Shown piece after piece: positions 16,168-22,356 of a DNA stretch of 24,407 nt. The notes beneath the pieces were generated by a model. The model saw nothing but the letters and a program-made list of their open reading frames with translations, was not told the DNA's origin and did no database searches. Each line of letters starts with the position of its first letter. Positions within the stretch are counted from its first letter, which is position 1. Source of the DNA: Alistipes sp. (GTDB lineage Bacteria; Bacteroidota; Bacteroidia; Bacteroidales; Rikenellaceae); the NCBI GenBank assembly GCA_017559615.1, contig JAFYRB010000077.1, positions 1-24,407 of the forward strand, in the 5' to 3' direction. The position numbers and the translations under genes are program-made.

Positions 16168-16431
16168 TTATCTCATTAGTCGCTCTGGAAATTCCAGCGT
16201 ACCACTTCGCCACGACAACCGCATAAGAGATAATAATTGTTGTATCTCCCATTGAGCAAGTTTACGGCTTGCCATCGCTGCCGAGGTGTTAGTGTTCGCC
16301 TTTGTGTCATAGGCAAGCATATATGCAAGATTTGAGGGATAACCTGCCACTACCAGCACAACAAAATGGCGGTCTTGCGGTGTCAATTTCTCCGCCATTG
16401 GTATTTTATAAAGTGTAGTACCTTTCTTCAT
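16168..16431 (-). CDS. Terminase small-subunit-like DNA-binding protein
   Basis: 87 residues. The stretch KLTPQDRHFVVLVVAGYPSN (15-34), then LAYMLAYDTKA (35-45) and AAMASRKLAQWEIQQLL (51-67), follows the N-terminal HTH pattern of phage small terminases (L-T-x-K/Q-x-x-x-F-V ... G-N/S-x-x-x-A-x-x-x-A-Y ... A-S/x-R-L-L-x-x-x-x-I/V). Small terminases recognise the packaging start of phage DNA. The protein is shorter than full TerS (about 140-180), missing much of the oligomerisation and large-subunit-binding region, so it may be a truncated TerS, a packaging decoy or an unrelated HTH protein. The start at 16431 overlaps the upstream gene by 26 nt. An ATG at 16398 (MAEKLTPQ) would avoid the overlap and keep the domain. 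Confidence 0.6.
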   Translation of the reverse strand: MKKGTTLYKIPMAEKLTPQDRHFVVLVVAGYPSNLAYMLAYDTKANTNTSAAMASRKLAQWEIQQLLSLMRLSWRSGTLEFPERLMR

Positions 16432-16618
16432 CTTCTAAATGTTTTATCGCATCCCTACGCCACGCCTTGATAAACTCTTTGCGGGCATCATCGGGGTTGC
16501 GGTCTTTTGATACATAAATAATCGTATTGTGGTTAATTCTTACGGCTTGGAGTTTGGAGGTGTCAGGTCTAACACGCTCCAACTCCTCACTCGTCAATCC
16601 GCAATAGTTATGTATCAT
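16406..16618 (-). CDS. Small unknown element protein
   Basis: 70 residues from the ATG at 16618, which overlaps the upstream stop codon as TAATG and is therefore the likely start, although the frame extends nine codons further. The sequence has a short N-terminal part (HNYCGLTSEELERVRPD), a central beta-like segment with AVRINHNTIIYVSKDRNPDDARKEF and a basic-acidic helical end (AWRRDAIKHLEDEERYY). No family is recognised. Its coupling to both neighbours shows a tightly packed operon of the kind seen in phages and satellites. Confidence 0.68.
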   Translation of the reverse strand: MIHNYCGLTSEELERVRPDTSKLQAVRINHNTIIYVSKDRNPDDARKEFIKAWRRDAIKHLEDEERYYTL

Positions 16619-16980
16619 TATTGATTGGGATTTTGGAAAGTCCACACTTCATCGCCAAAGTCATCATAACTTTTAATAGGTTTGTCGAGCATAGGGCAAA
16701 GGATGATGACCTTGCCTCGCTTACTAATAACCGCAATCTCCTCACATCGGCAAGCCTTGAGAGACTTAATAAAGTGTGAGCTGAACGAGATATAATCATC
16801 GCCCAATCGTGCATCGCTACGCTCGTCAATAAGTATGCTTTTGCGTAGTACATTGTCGTTAATCGCCATCATTTTGAGCGTTACGACACTCCCCTCAATC
16901 TTCGATGTAATTGGGGTAAATAGTGCTTGGTGGTGACGCTCATAGAACGCCTTTTCTACTTTGTTTTTAATTTTTTCCAT
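16618..16980 (-). CDS. Unknown element protein after the primase
   Basis: 120 residues, no recognised family. The N terminus (MEKIKNKVEKAFYERHHQAL) is a basic helix. The middle alternates short beta-like runs (SVVTLKMMAIND, DYISFSSHFIKSL, EEIAVISKRGKVIILCP), suggesting a compact alpha/beta domain. There is no signal peptide or transmembrane segment. It begins 12 nt after the primase stop and its own stop overlaps the next start codon, so it is translated as part of the replication operon. Confidence 0.72.
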   Translation of the reverse strand: MEKIKNKVEKAFYERHHQALFTPITSKIEGSVVTLKMMAINDNVLRKSILIDERSDARLGDDYISFSSHFIKSLKACRCEEIAVISKRGKVIILCPMLDKPIKSYDDFGDEVWTFQNPNQ

Positions 16981-16992
16981 ATTCTTTATTGT

Positions 16993-17856
16993 TTAATGTT
17001 TTACTAATTCAACTAATCTTGGTACTCCTGCCCTTGAACAAGCACTCGCAAATACTCCGATGCCATAGCCACTACCCGATATTGTGCGGTAGGTCTTGCG
17101 AGCATTACTTTCCCGATATTGTGGGTGGTAACGGGAAAGTGTCACAAACACATCTTCGCCCGATACTCCGAGTATAGATTTAACGCAAGACCCGATAGCA
17201 AGCCAGTTGTTACGCCCTTGCGTGATGTCTATGCCGTGCCGACTTATGTACTCAACTCCTGCAAGCAGTAACCTTTCATCGGTAGCGGTAGCCATTCGGG
17301 GTGTATAGGTCGGTGCTACTACTCTCGGCAACTCGCTCCACACCTCACTATCGGGGTTGAAGATTGGGGTATCGTCAAACGATGCAACACGCAATCGGCA
17401 CACATCTTTGCCACTCTCATCCACTCGGTAACCTATGCCTCCGAAATACTCACTCAACGCTCGGAAATACTCCCGATGCTTGGTTGGCTCGGCTATCTTT
17501 ACAAGTGCAAATACACCACGACCCGAACACGATAGACCTGCATAGTACACAAAGGGCAACCCTCCGAGTAGGTCTTTTAGTGCATCCACATCCTCGACCT
17601 TGTCCCACTCTATACATAGCACTCCACTATGACTAATCAACCCCTCCGAGTTCCTTACGCTAAACACGCCCGATGGAGTGTAGCAGGGCATTTGTCGCTT
17701 GGCTTGGTTGAACTCGGCAGAGCCATAGGGCAACGCTCTCAATGCCTCAACTCTCGCCATCACTCGCTCCGAGAAAAGGATTGAGGAGAGGGGCAAAGAG
17801 CCTTGTGGTTTATGGCTTTGAGCTACGCAAGAAAAGTATGATACATTCATAGTCAT
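16993..17856 (-). CDS. Primase: BT4734/VirE_N-type domain with PriCT-2-like C terminus
   Basis: 287 residues. The N-terminal half resembles the BT4734-like (VirE_N) primase-type domain common on Bacteroidota mobile elements. Signs are CYTPSGVFS (58-66), the acidic strand VLCIEWDKVEDVD (79-91), LSCSGRGVFALVKI (108-121; compare the family's S-x-SG-KG) and CRLRVASFDD (153-162), which carries the second acidic pair. The C-terminal part (about 195-280), with WLAIGSCVKSI...YHPQYRESNARKTYRTISGSGYGIGVFASACSRAGV, resembles the PriCT-2 module. It should make primers for element replication with the helicase encoded upstream. The candidate origin lies directly in front of this gene. ATG codons at 17856 and 17850 are both possible starts. 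In many relatives primase and helicase are fused; here they are separate. Confidence 0.82.
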   Translation of the reverse strand: MTMNVSYFSCVAQSHKPQGSLPLSSILFSERVMARVEALRALPYGSAEFNQAKRQMPCYTPSGVFSVRNSEGLISHSGVLCIEWDKVEDVDALKDLLGGLPFVYYAGLSCSGRGVFALVKIAEPTKHREYFRALSEYFGGIGYRVDESGKDVCRLRVASFDDTPIFNPDSEVWSELPRVVAPTYTPRMATATDERLLLAGVEYISRHGIDITQGRNNWLAIGSCVKSILGVSGEDVFVTLSRYHPQYRESNARKTYRTISGSGYGIGVFASACSRAGVPRLVELVKH

Positions 17857-17871
17857 ATTGTTGTTGTTTAT

Positions 17872-18076
17872 TTAACGACTGCTTAACGGTTGCTTGACAC
17901 TTAATTTGCTGGTATTTAACATATTAACAGACTTAACACCTTTTTCGTGCTAACATTTATCTGTATTTTTCCTATATTCTTAATATATACTATATATAGT
18001 GTTAAGAGTGTTAAATAAGTATATATCAATAACTTATGTCGTTAAACATCCGTTAAGTGAGTGTTAAGGGTGTTAA
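17872..18076. other. Putative replication origin: GTTAA/TTAAC repeats around an AT-rich core
   Basis: The 216-bp gap between helicase and primase carries five TTAAC copies on the left (17872, 17883, 17916, 17924, 17933) and six GTTAA copies on the right (18001, 18010, 18041, 18052, 18063, 18072). They face each other across about 60 bp of nearly pure A+T (17955-18035). The right side contains two 9-bp tandem pairs, AGTGTTAAG-AGTGTTAAA (near 18000) and AGTGTTAAG-GGTGTTAAA (near 18060). Iterons plus an unwinding element beside helicase and primase genes fit an origin. The repeats also overlap the helicase stop codon. Confidence 0.7.
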
Positions 18077-19371
18077 AATGGCGTTTCCTCATTCTCGGCA
18101 ATCTCCTTGTCTTTCTCCTCGATGGTCTTTCCTGCGACAAGGTAGCGTCTGCCAACACGAGGAGTGAGAAGGTCATTCCATCGGTAATATGTGCAATTAT
18201 AGTTAGTCATTCCCAACTCCTTTTGTAGGGCATTGGCTACATCATACGCTCCTCGTTTACCCAATTTTAACTCCTCGGCTAACTCGGTAGCCGTAAATCC
18301 CCACTCCCTATCTCCGACCTCTGCTTTCGTGTCCTCTATCCACTCTTTGATAGATTTTGCGAGGGGAGAGATTGAGTTTTCGACTACGGCTTGAAGTGCC
18401 GAGGTGCGTAGTTGGTCAGCACTAAACCATTGCCTTGACAATGGCTTGGGTGTGTGCATTTGACGATGCAACAAAAAGTATAAGAAGTGCGGTATCTCTG
18501 CCATCAACTTACTATTAAAGTCGGGGTCGAATTCCTTAATTTTACCCACCTTACGCACCCAAAAACGCAAGTCCGAGGTCTCAAGTTTGGCAAAATCGGT
18601 TTCCCTATTGGTGCAAAGCGTGAACTTCCCATAAAAGGGGATAGTTTCGTGTTCGCATCGCATACGCCTCAACTGGATTGTGGTTGCCGTACTATCCTGC
18701 TTTAACCTCTCTTTAATGAATTGCTCATTGATAAAGGTTTCGTCTATGCCGATACACAACTTGGTCGCATATAGGGCGTTGAATTGTTGGCTATATTGGC
18801 TTACATTGAGGATAATTGCGTTAGACCCGAATAGCATCCCGTCTAATTGTAGCAAAGTGCTTTTACCTGTTCCCTGCTCCTCGCTCACACAAACAAGAAT
18901 AGGTTGTATTTGGTGTGGGCGTGTGAGTAGTAGTTGGTATCTATCAAAACCCAATTCTATTTGTTCGCCAAAGATATGCTCAAACAATCGCTTAATCGTT
19001 GGAAATTCGCCATCCTCCGCTTGCCATTTCAAGGGGTGTGATAAGTTCCACCACCCGTTGAGGCTTTGCCGATAATTGAGAAAGTTATGCTCTACATAAC
19101 TACCTATATACTTTTGCACTTTGGAGAAGTCTGTGCCATCGGCTTTAAGTTCTGCCTTTTCACGATAGACCGTTGTTATATTCCCATCGGGTGTGCGTAC
19201 TATTTGGAAATACTTATCTCCCAGTCGTAGAATTGTGCCAACCTCTGCCTCGTCGATTTTGGAAATTGATATATTTTTGCTATCTTTGTTGTGATAATCA
19301 AGCACTTGCCGTGTGTCTGCCCCTTGTCCGCTTTCAAGCGTATGAGGGGCGGTTTCGTTATCATAACTCAT
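18073..19371 (-). CDS. SF3-type replicative helicase (DUF5906-like)
   Basis: 432 residues. The central ATPase has the Walker A motif EEQGTGKST (164-172), Walker B KLCIGIDETF (204-213, Asp210-Glu211), the sensor segment FTLCTNRE (250-257) and a likely arginine finger in SDLRFWVRK (266-274). This is the arrangement of primase-helicases of P4-type plasmids and phages, here without the primase part, which is encoded separately. The C-terminal 100 residues contain a winged-helix-like segment (FTATELAEELKLGKRGAYDVANAL) that may bind origin DNA. The ATG lies 3 nt after the HTH gene stop, so the two are coupled. The product probably unwinds the repeat block located at the end of its own gene. Confidence 0.87.
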   Translation of the reverse strand: MSYDNETAPHTLESGQGADTRQVLDYHNKDSKNISISKIDEAEVGTILRLGDKYFQIVRTPDGNITTVYREKAELKADGTDFSKVQKYIGSYVEHNFLNYRQSLNGWWNLSHPLKWQAEDGEFPTIKRLFEHIFGEQIELGFDRYQLLLTRPHQIQPILVCVSEEQGTGKSTLLQLDGMLFGSNAIILNVSQYSQQFNALYATKLCIGIDETFINEQFIKERLKQDSTATTIQLRRMRCEHETIPFYGKFTLCTNRETDFAKLETSDLRFWVRKVGKIKEFDPDFNSKLMAEIPHFLYFLLHRQMHTPKPLSRQWFSADQLRTSALQAVVENSISPLAKSIKEWIEDTKAEVGDREWGFTATELAEELKLGKRGAYDVANALQKELGMTNYNCTYYRWNDLLTPRVGRRYLVAGKTIEEKDKEIAENEETPF

Positions 19372-19374
19372 AGG

Positions 19375-19644
19375 CTATTTTCCTCCATCGATTAACGCCT
19401 GCACCTCGGCAGTCAAAAACTTTTTCGCACCACCTATATACTTTGGAGTGAGGATGCCTTGCTTGGCATAACGCCACAAAGTAACCGATGACACCTTCAA
19501 GGCTTGCATTACCTCCTCGGCAGTCATCAACTGCTCGGTAATAGCCTTGTTCGCTTTCTCTTGCTCCTCCATACGAATTTTGTAGAGGATGCGTTCCAAC
19601 TCCGAACGGAGATCCGTTTTGTTTAATTGAATAATCGTTTCCAT
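19375..19644 (-). CDS. Excisionase-like helix-turn-helix protein
   Basis: 89 residues. The C-terminal half is a MerR/excisionase-type winged HTH (HTH_17 pattern): LMTAEEVMQALKVSSVTLWRYAKQGILTPKYIGG-KKFL-AEVQALI (39-85). The N-terminal half is a charged helix (SELERILYKIRMEEQEKANKA) that may dimerise. Proteins of this type, placed between integrase and replication genes, act as excisionases or as AlpA-like activators of excision in Bacteroidota elements and in Gram-negative satellites. It is first in the long operon, has a good promoter, and TGTAA/TTACA half-sites overlap that promoter, which would fit autoregulation. Confidence 0.87.
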   Translation of the reverse strand: METIIQLNKTDLRSELERILYKIRMEEQEKANKAITEQLMTAEEVMQALKVSSVTLWRYAKQGILTPKYIGGAKKFLTAEVQALIDGGK

Positions 19645-19677
19645 ACTTTATACATTTTTTAGTTTAATTTTCTACTG

Positions 19678-19708
19678 CAAAGATAAAGCGATAAAAAGTA
19701 TGTAACAA
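19678..19708 (-). promoter_or_regulatory. Promoter of the HTH-helicase-primase operon
   Basis: On the minus strand TTG (19708-19706), a 20-bp gap and TATCTTTG (19685-19678) form a consensus promoter, 33 nt before the start codon at 19644. Confidence 0.8.
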
Positions 19709-19729
19709 TATGATATTCAATATATTACA
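19701..19729. promoter_or_regulatory. Possible operator with TGTAA/TTACA half-sites
   Basis: TGTAACAATAT (19701-19711) and TATATTACA (19721-19729) are imperfect inverted half-sites. They overlap the -33 box of the HTH operon. A related inverted repeat, TGTAATA/TATTACA, lies near attR at 22248-22268. Confidence 0.45.
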
Positions 19730-19734
19730 ATGCA

Positions 19735-19758
19735 AAACGCCCCAATTTAGGGGCGTTT
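19735..19758 (-). terminator. Terminator of the integrase operon
   Basis: A 9-bp stem (19735-19743 with 19750-19758; AAACGCCCC/GGGGCGTTT) has a 6-nt loop. On the minus strand it lies 24 nt after the stop of the 265-aa gene and ends in TTTT. It separates the integrase operon from the HTH operon promoter. Confidence 0.82.
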
Positions 19759-19782
19759 AATATTCTGCGGTATGTTAGGCGA

Positions 19783-20580
19783 TTATTGCCTCTTGGGTAT
19801 GATACATTTCTCTTTTGTGATGTATTGAACTATCTTTCCATAGTCGGCATATTTGAGGTTGAACAACTGCTTGATAAATTCGATTGTGGTGTACTCTTTA
19901 TTGGTTAGTTGGTTATCCATTAACCATCTATATAGACCGCCCAATCTTTTGAAAAATCGCTCCTCATAGTTATTGCGTTTATTACTTCCCTTGATTGCAT
20001 CGGTTAGGTGCAATTCAAGTACACCTCGCAGCCACGCCTTAATTTCCTCCTGCTCATATTCTCCTCTTGAACTTTTATAGATGTAGGAGAGATTTTTGCT
20101 TTCAGCGTCAAACTCCGCAAGGCGAAAATAATAGTCTGGCACTTTGTAGGTTTTATCGGGTGTCTGCACACCTATATATATAATACGCTCGTTCGATGTC
20201 CTTACTATTATTTTACTACCTTTTTTGTCGTCAATAGCCGTAAGTGCTTTTTTGCCCTCTCGGTGTAATTCTCCTATCAATGAGATAGCGTTCTTGTAGT
20301 TAGATTTCTCCGATGGTGGTGTTGTATATCCGTTATACTCCTCTGCCTCCTGATAGTAGAACTTAAACGCTACAAATAGTTGCTCATAAGCCTCGCTATT
20401 CTCCTCCGTTATAGACTTAATAGCGTTTTTTACTTGGCTATATAGGTCGTCATCTGTAATTATTATAGGTCGTTCCTCCTCATCCCATTCTCCCTCCCAT
20501 CGGCTAAATGGATAGTCTGCTTTGGATGTGGATGTGTGGCGACTATACACCTCGATATACTTGTCAATATTATATCTCAT
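19783..20580 (-). CDS. Unknown 265-aa element protein
   Basis: The start at the ATG at 20580 is supported by an AGGAGG 10 nt upstream, rare in this phylum; the open frame extends to a TTG at 20631 without support. The protein is acidic at the N terminus (RWEGEWDEEERPIIITDDDLY) and largely helical, with YEQLFVAFKFYYQEAEEYNGY, a central TPDKTYKVPDYYFRLAEFDAE and a C-terminal helical region with FIKQLFNLKYADYGKIVQYI. The end faintly recalls the C terminus of RteC-type regulators, but not enough to assign. There are no catalytic motifs, signal peptide or membrane segments. In satellites the position between integrase and excisionase usually holds the master regulator, so a regulatory role is a reasonable guess only. 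Confidence 0.72.
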   Translation of the reverse strand: MRYNIDKYIEVYSRHTSTSKADYPFSRWEGEWDEEERPIIITDDDLYSQVKNAIKSITEENSEAYEQLFVAFKFYYQEAEEYNGYTTPPSEKSNYKNAISLIGELHREGKKALTAIDDKKGSKIIVRTSNERIIYIGVQTPDKTYKVPDYYFRLAEFDAESKNLSYIYKSSRGEYEQEEIKAWLRGVLELHLTDAIKGSNKRNNYEERFFKRLGGLYRWLMDNQLTNKEYTTIEFIKQLFNLKYADYGKIVQYITKEKCIIPKRQ

Positions 20581-20593
20581 AGTCTTTGCCCTC

Positions 20594-20671
20594 CTATCTT
20601 CTGCCTTTGGTACTAAATGCCTCGCCTGCAAATGCGAAAAAGCATATTACACTAAAAATAAAACCAAACAT
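20594..20671 (-). CDS. 25-residue hydrophobic peptide with strong ribosome binding site
   Basis: This small frame starts at the ATG at 20671, preceded by AGGAGG with a 5-nt spacer (20682-20677). That SD directly overlaps the integrase stop codon. The peptide begins MFGFIFSVICFFAFAG and ends in a basic STKGRR, giving one short hydrophobic segment long enough for a membrane helix. Its TAG stop lies inside a second AGGAGG that serves the next gene. It could be a leader peptide coupling translation of the 265-aa protein, or a small membrane-active peptide. No homologue is known to me. It is supported by the signals around it, not by family membership. Confidence 0.5.
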   Translation of the reverse strand: MFGFIFSVICFFAFAGEAFSTKGRR

Positions 20672-20680
20672 AACCACCTC

Positions 20681-22114
20681 CTATAATAAGTTGATTAACT
20701 CGTTACGCATCTCGTCATCCACATTATTATATCGGTAAAATGCGGTTGAACCTTTGCGATGCCCACTTAATGCACCTACAAGGTTAGGGTCTTTAACTTG
20801 CTTATATAGGTTGCCAACAAAACACCTACGAGCCAGATGTGAAGATGCTACCTCGTTGATTGGCGTAGGTGTGCTTATTCGGGTAAGAGGGTCAAGCACT
20901 GCGACCTTGCGAGTAATACCTGCCTCAGTAAACGCCTCCTTGATAGCATCGTTGTATCGTTGTTCGGAAATGTACGGCAATAACTCCTTACGCTCATTGC
21001 TTGCGTAACGCTCAATAATCTCTTGTGCGATAGGGTGTAATGGCACACGAACGGTTACAGGCTCGGAGTCCTTTGTCTTGCGTGCCACATACGATATAAA
21101 TCGTTGGCTCTTGTCAATCTCACCCTCTACAATGTCATTACGGGTGAGTTTATACAAGTCCCCGATGCGACAACCGATTAGGCACTGAAACACGAATATA
21201 TCACGCTGAACGGCAAGAGCAGGTCGAGCCGATAGGTCGGCATCGTAGAGCTGGTTACGCTCCTCGATTGTGATGTAGTATGGTGTGCCATATTTGCACT
21301 CATCAATCTTATAATGTCTAAATGGATTGGTTGTTGTAATCTCATTGTTATTGCACCATATAAACAAGGTACGCAGCTTACGCATTATATCATTGATAGT
21401 GTTTTGTCCTCTTGGTTGAGGAGTGCGAGTTTCGGGGTATGCCTCGATGATGTGTTTATACTCCTCCGCACAAATATACTTGCCATCATCGCCTTTTGTA
21501 AAGTGGCTATGCTCTGTTAGCAAGAAGTCTTTGAAGTCTATGAGTACGGCATCGGTAAATGTGTCATATTCGAGCGTAACATTACGCCAAAGTTGGTATC
21601 GTTGCAATGCTCGATATATTACTGCAAAATTGCGTTTACGCACATCCGACAATGGATGTACCTGCAAGAACCTATCGAAGATGTCAAAGAAATTAGGCTT
21701 TACCTCAACCTCTACTTCATTAGGATTGTGGTGCTTGTAGATGACTTTTTCCAGCCATTCCTTTGTGATAAGCTGATTGGGTGTAGAGTTGCACAAGTTA
21801 ATGATGTCTGCCTCTAATCTTGCGAGATTAGTTTGTGCCGTGCGTTGCTCTGCATTGTTCGATGTCTTGATACGCCAATTATCCATCGGAACAGAACGAG
21901 TAACATAGTTGTCGTACTGGTCTTTTAGATACTTGCCATCACTGCCTTTGATACGCTCATTGCGAGTTAATTGTTTGAGCCACTTCTTATCAACGAAATA
22001 GCCACTCTTCGCTCTGATAACTGCATCCTTGCCTACTACGAGGCGAATAAGCAACTCCACCTTGTGGGTCGCTTTGTCCTCCTTTGTGGAGGGTGTGAAA
22101 TTGACTTTTGCCAT
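20681..22114 (-). CDS. Tyrosine recombinase / integrase
   Basis: 477-residue site-specific recombinase of the Bacteroidota element type. An N-terminal arm-binding domain (about 1-100) and an SAM-like core-binding domain (about 140-265, SDVRKRNFAVIYRALQRY) precede the catalytic domain. That domain has the complete set: Arg316 in IGCRIGDL, Lys346 or Lys348 in the beta hairpin, His426 and Arg429 in SSHLARR, His452 in LSGHRKGST and the nucleophile Tyr462 (or Tyr460) in FYRYNN. It should integrate at and excise from the tRNA-Lys 3' end. The gene lies 227 bp from attR and is transcribed away from it. A consensus promoter is present, and the downstream small genes appear translationally coupled. Confidence 0.95.
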   Translation of the reverse strand: MAKVNFTPSTKEDKATHKVELLIRLVVGKDAVIRAKSGYFVDKKWLKQLTRNERIKGSDGKYLKDQYDNYVTRSVPMDNWRIKTSNNAEQRTAQTNLARLEADIINLCNSTPNQLITKEWLEKVIYKHHNPNEVEVEVKPNFFDIFDRFLQVHPLSDVRKRNFAVIYRALQRYQLWRNVTLEYDTFTDAVLIDFKDFLLTEHSHFTKGDDGKYICAEEYKHIIEAYPETRTPQPRGQNTINDIMRKLRTLFIWCNNNEITTTNPFRHYKIDECKYGTPYYITIEERNQLYDADLSARPALAVQRDIFVFQCLIGCRIGDLYKLTRNDIVEGEIDKSQRFISYVARKTKDSEPVTVRVPLHPIAQEIIERYASNERKELLPYISEQRYNDAIKEAFTEAGITRKVAVLDPLTRISTPTPINEVASSHLARRCFVGNLYKQVKDPNLVGALSGHRKGSTAFYRYNNVDDEMRNELINLL

Positions 22115-22144
22115 AGTGTATAAAATTATTATATGATTGCACTA

Positions 22145-22175
22145 CAAAGATAACACTTATTTATGGCACTTCAAA
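22145..22175 (-). promoter_or_regulatory. Integrase promoter
   Basis: On the minus strand TTTG (22175-22172), a 19-bp gap and TATCTTTG (22152-22145) match the consensus exactly, 30 nt before the integrase start. The repeat at 22184-22198 lies just upstream, so integrase bound to its arm site could affect its own transcription. Confidence 0.85.
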
Positions 22176-22183
22176 AATTTAGC

Positions 22184-22198
22184 GTCAATATTTTGTCA
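22184..22198. repeat. Putative integrase arm-type site, right
   Basis: This GTCAATATTTTGTCA copy is identical to 14874-14888. It is followed by a partial second copy (GTCAATATTTTTGACG, 22195-22210) with an inverted TGAC, making a small cluster 130-160 bp inside the right core. Confidence 0.65.
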
Positions 22199-22247
22199 AT
22201 ATTTTTGACGAGGAAAGAAATTTAATGAAATTCTTTGAAAAATCTTT

Positions 22248-22268
22248 TGTAATACACAAAATATTACA
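22248..22268. repeat. Inverted repeat inside the right end
   Basis: TGTAATA (22248-22254) and TATTACA (22262-22268) are perfect inverted arms with a 7-nt spacer. They lie between the arm-site cluster and attR, where an excisionase would bind. Confidence 0.45.
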
Positions 22269-22341
22269 TATCAACGATATATGGCTCTATGCACTATTGT
22301 AGTCGGCATCTTGATTTTAGTGGTATTTCACAATTCAAACA

Positions 22342-22354
22342 CCTGAGGGGGTAC
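22342..22354 (+). repeat. attR core (13-bp direct repeat)
   Basis: CCTGAGGGGGTAC is identical to attL; flanking bases differ on both sides. Joining the sequence left of attL to that right of attR restores an intact tRNA followed at once by its terminator. Confidence 0.9.
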
Positions 22355-22356
22355 AG

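Larger units (their letters stand above)
14802..22354 (-). mobile_element. 7.5-kb integrated element at tRNA-Lys, candidate phage satellite
   Basis: The element is bounded by 13-bp direct repeats. One is in the tRNA-Lys 3' end; the other lies just before a rho-independent hairpin that fits as the tRNA's displaced terminator. It carries a tyrosine recombinase next to the right end, an excisionase-like HTH protein, an SF3-type helicase, a primase, a likely origin between them, a TerS-like protein and several small unknown genes. All genes are on the minus strand. No relaxase, coupling protein, conjugation gene, phage capsid, tail, portal or large terminase is visible. The gene order resembles phage-inducible chromosomal islands. 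A mobilizable element that lost its mob genes, or a small integrative plasmid, remains possible. Integration is well supported; the satellite label is inference. Confidence 0.85.

Noticed and set aside
17364..17636. Open frame on the plus strand within the primase gene
   Set aside because: It is antisense to a well-supported primase and has no recognisable domain.
17872..18076. A CRISPR array
   Set aside because: Repeats are only 5-9 bp with irregular spacing and both orientations; no spacer-like unit length or cas gene is present.
14802..22354. A conjugative or mobilizable transposon
   Set aside because: No relaxase, coupling protein or tra gene is visible in any frame. Only a passenger-mobilised element with an unidentified oriT stays possible, which is noted as the alternative.
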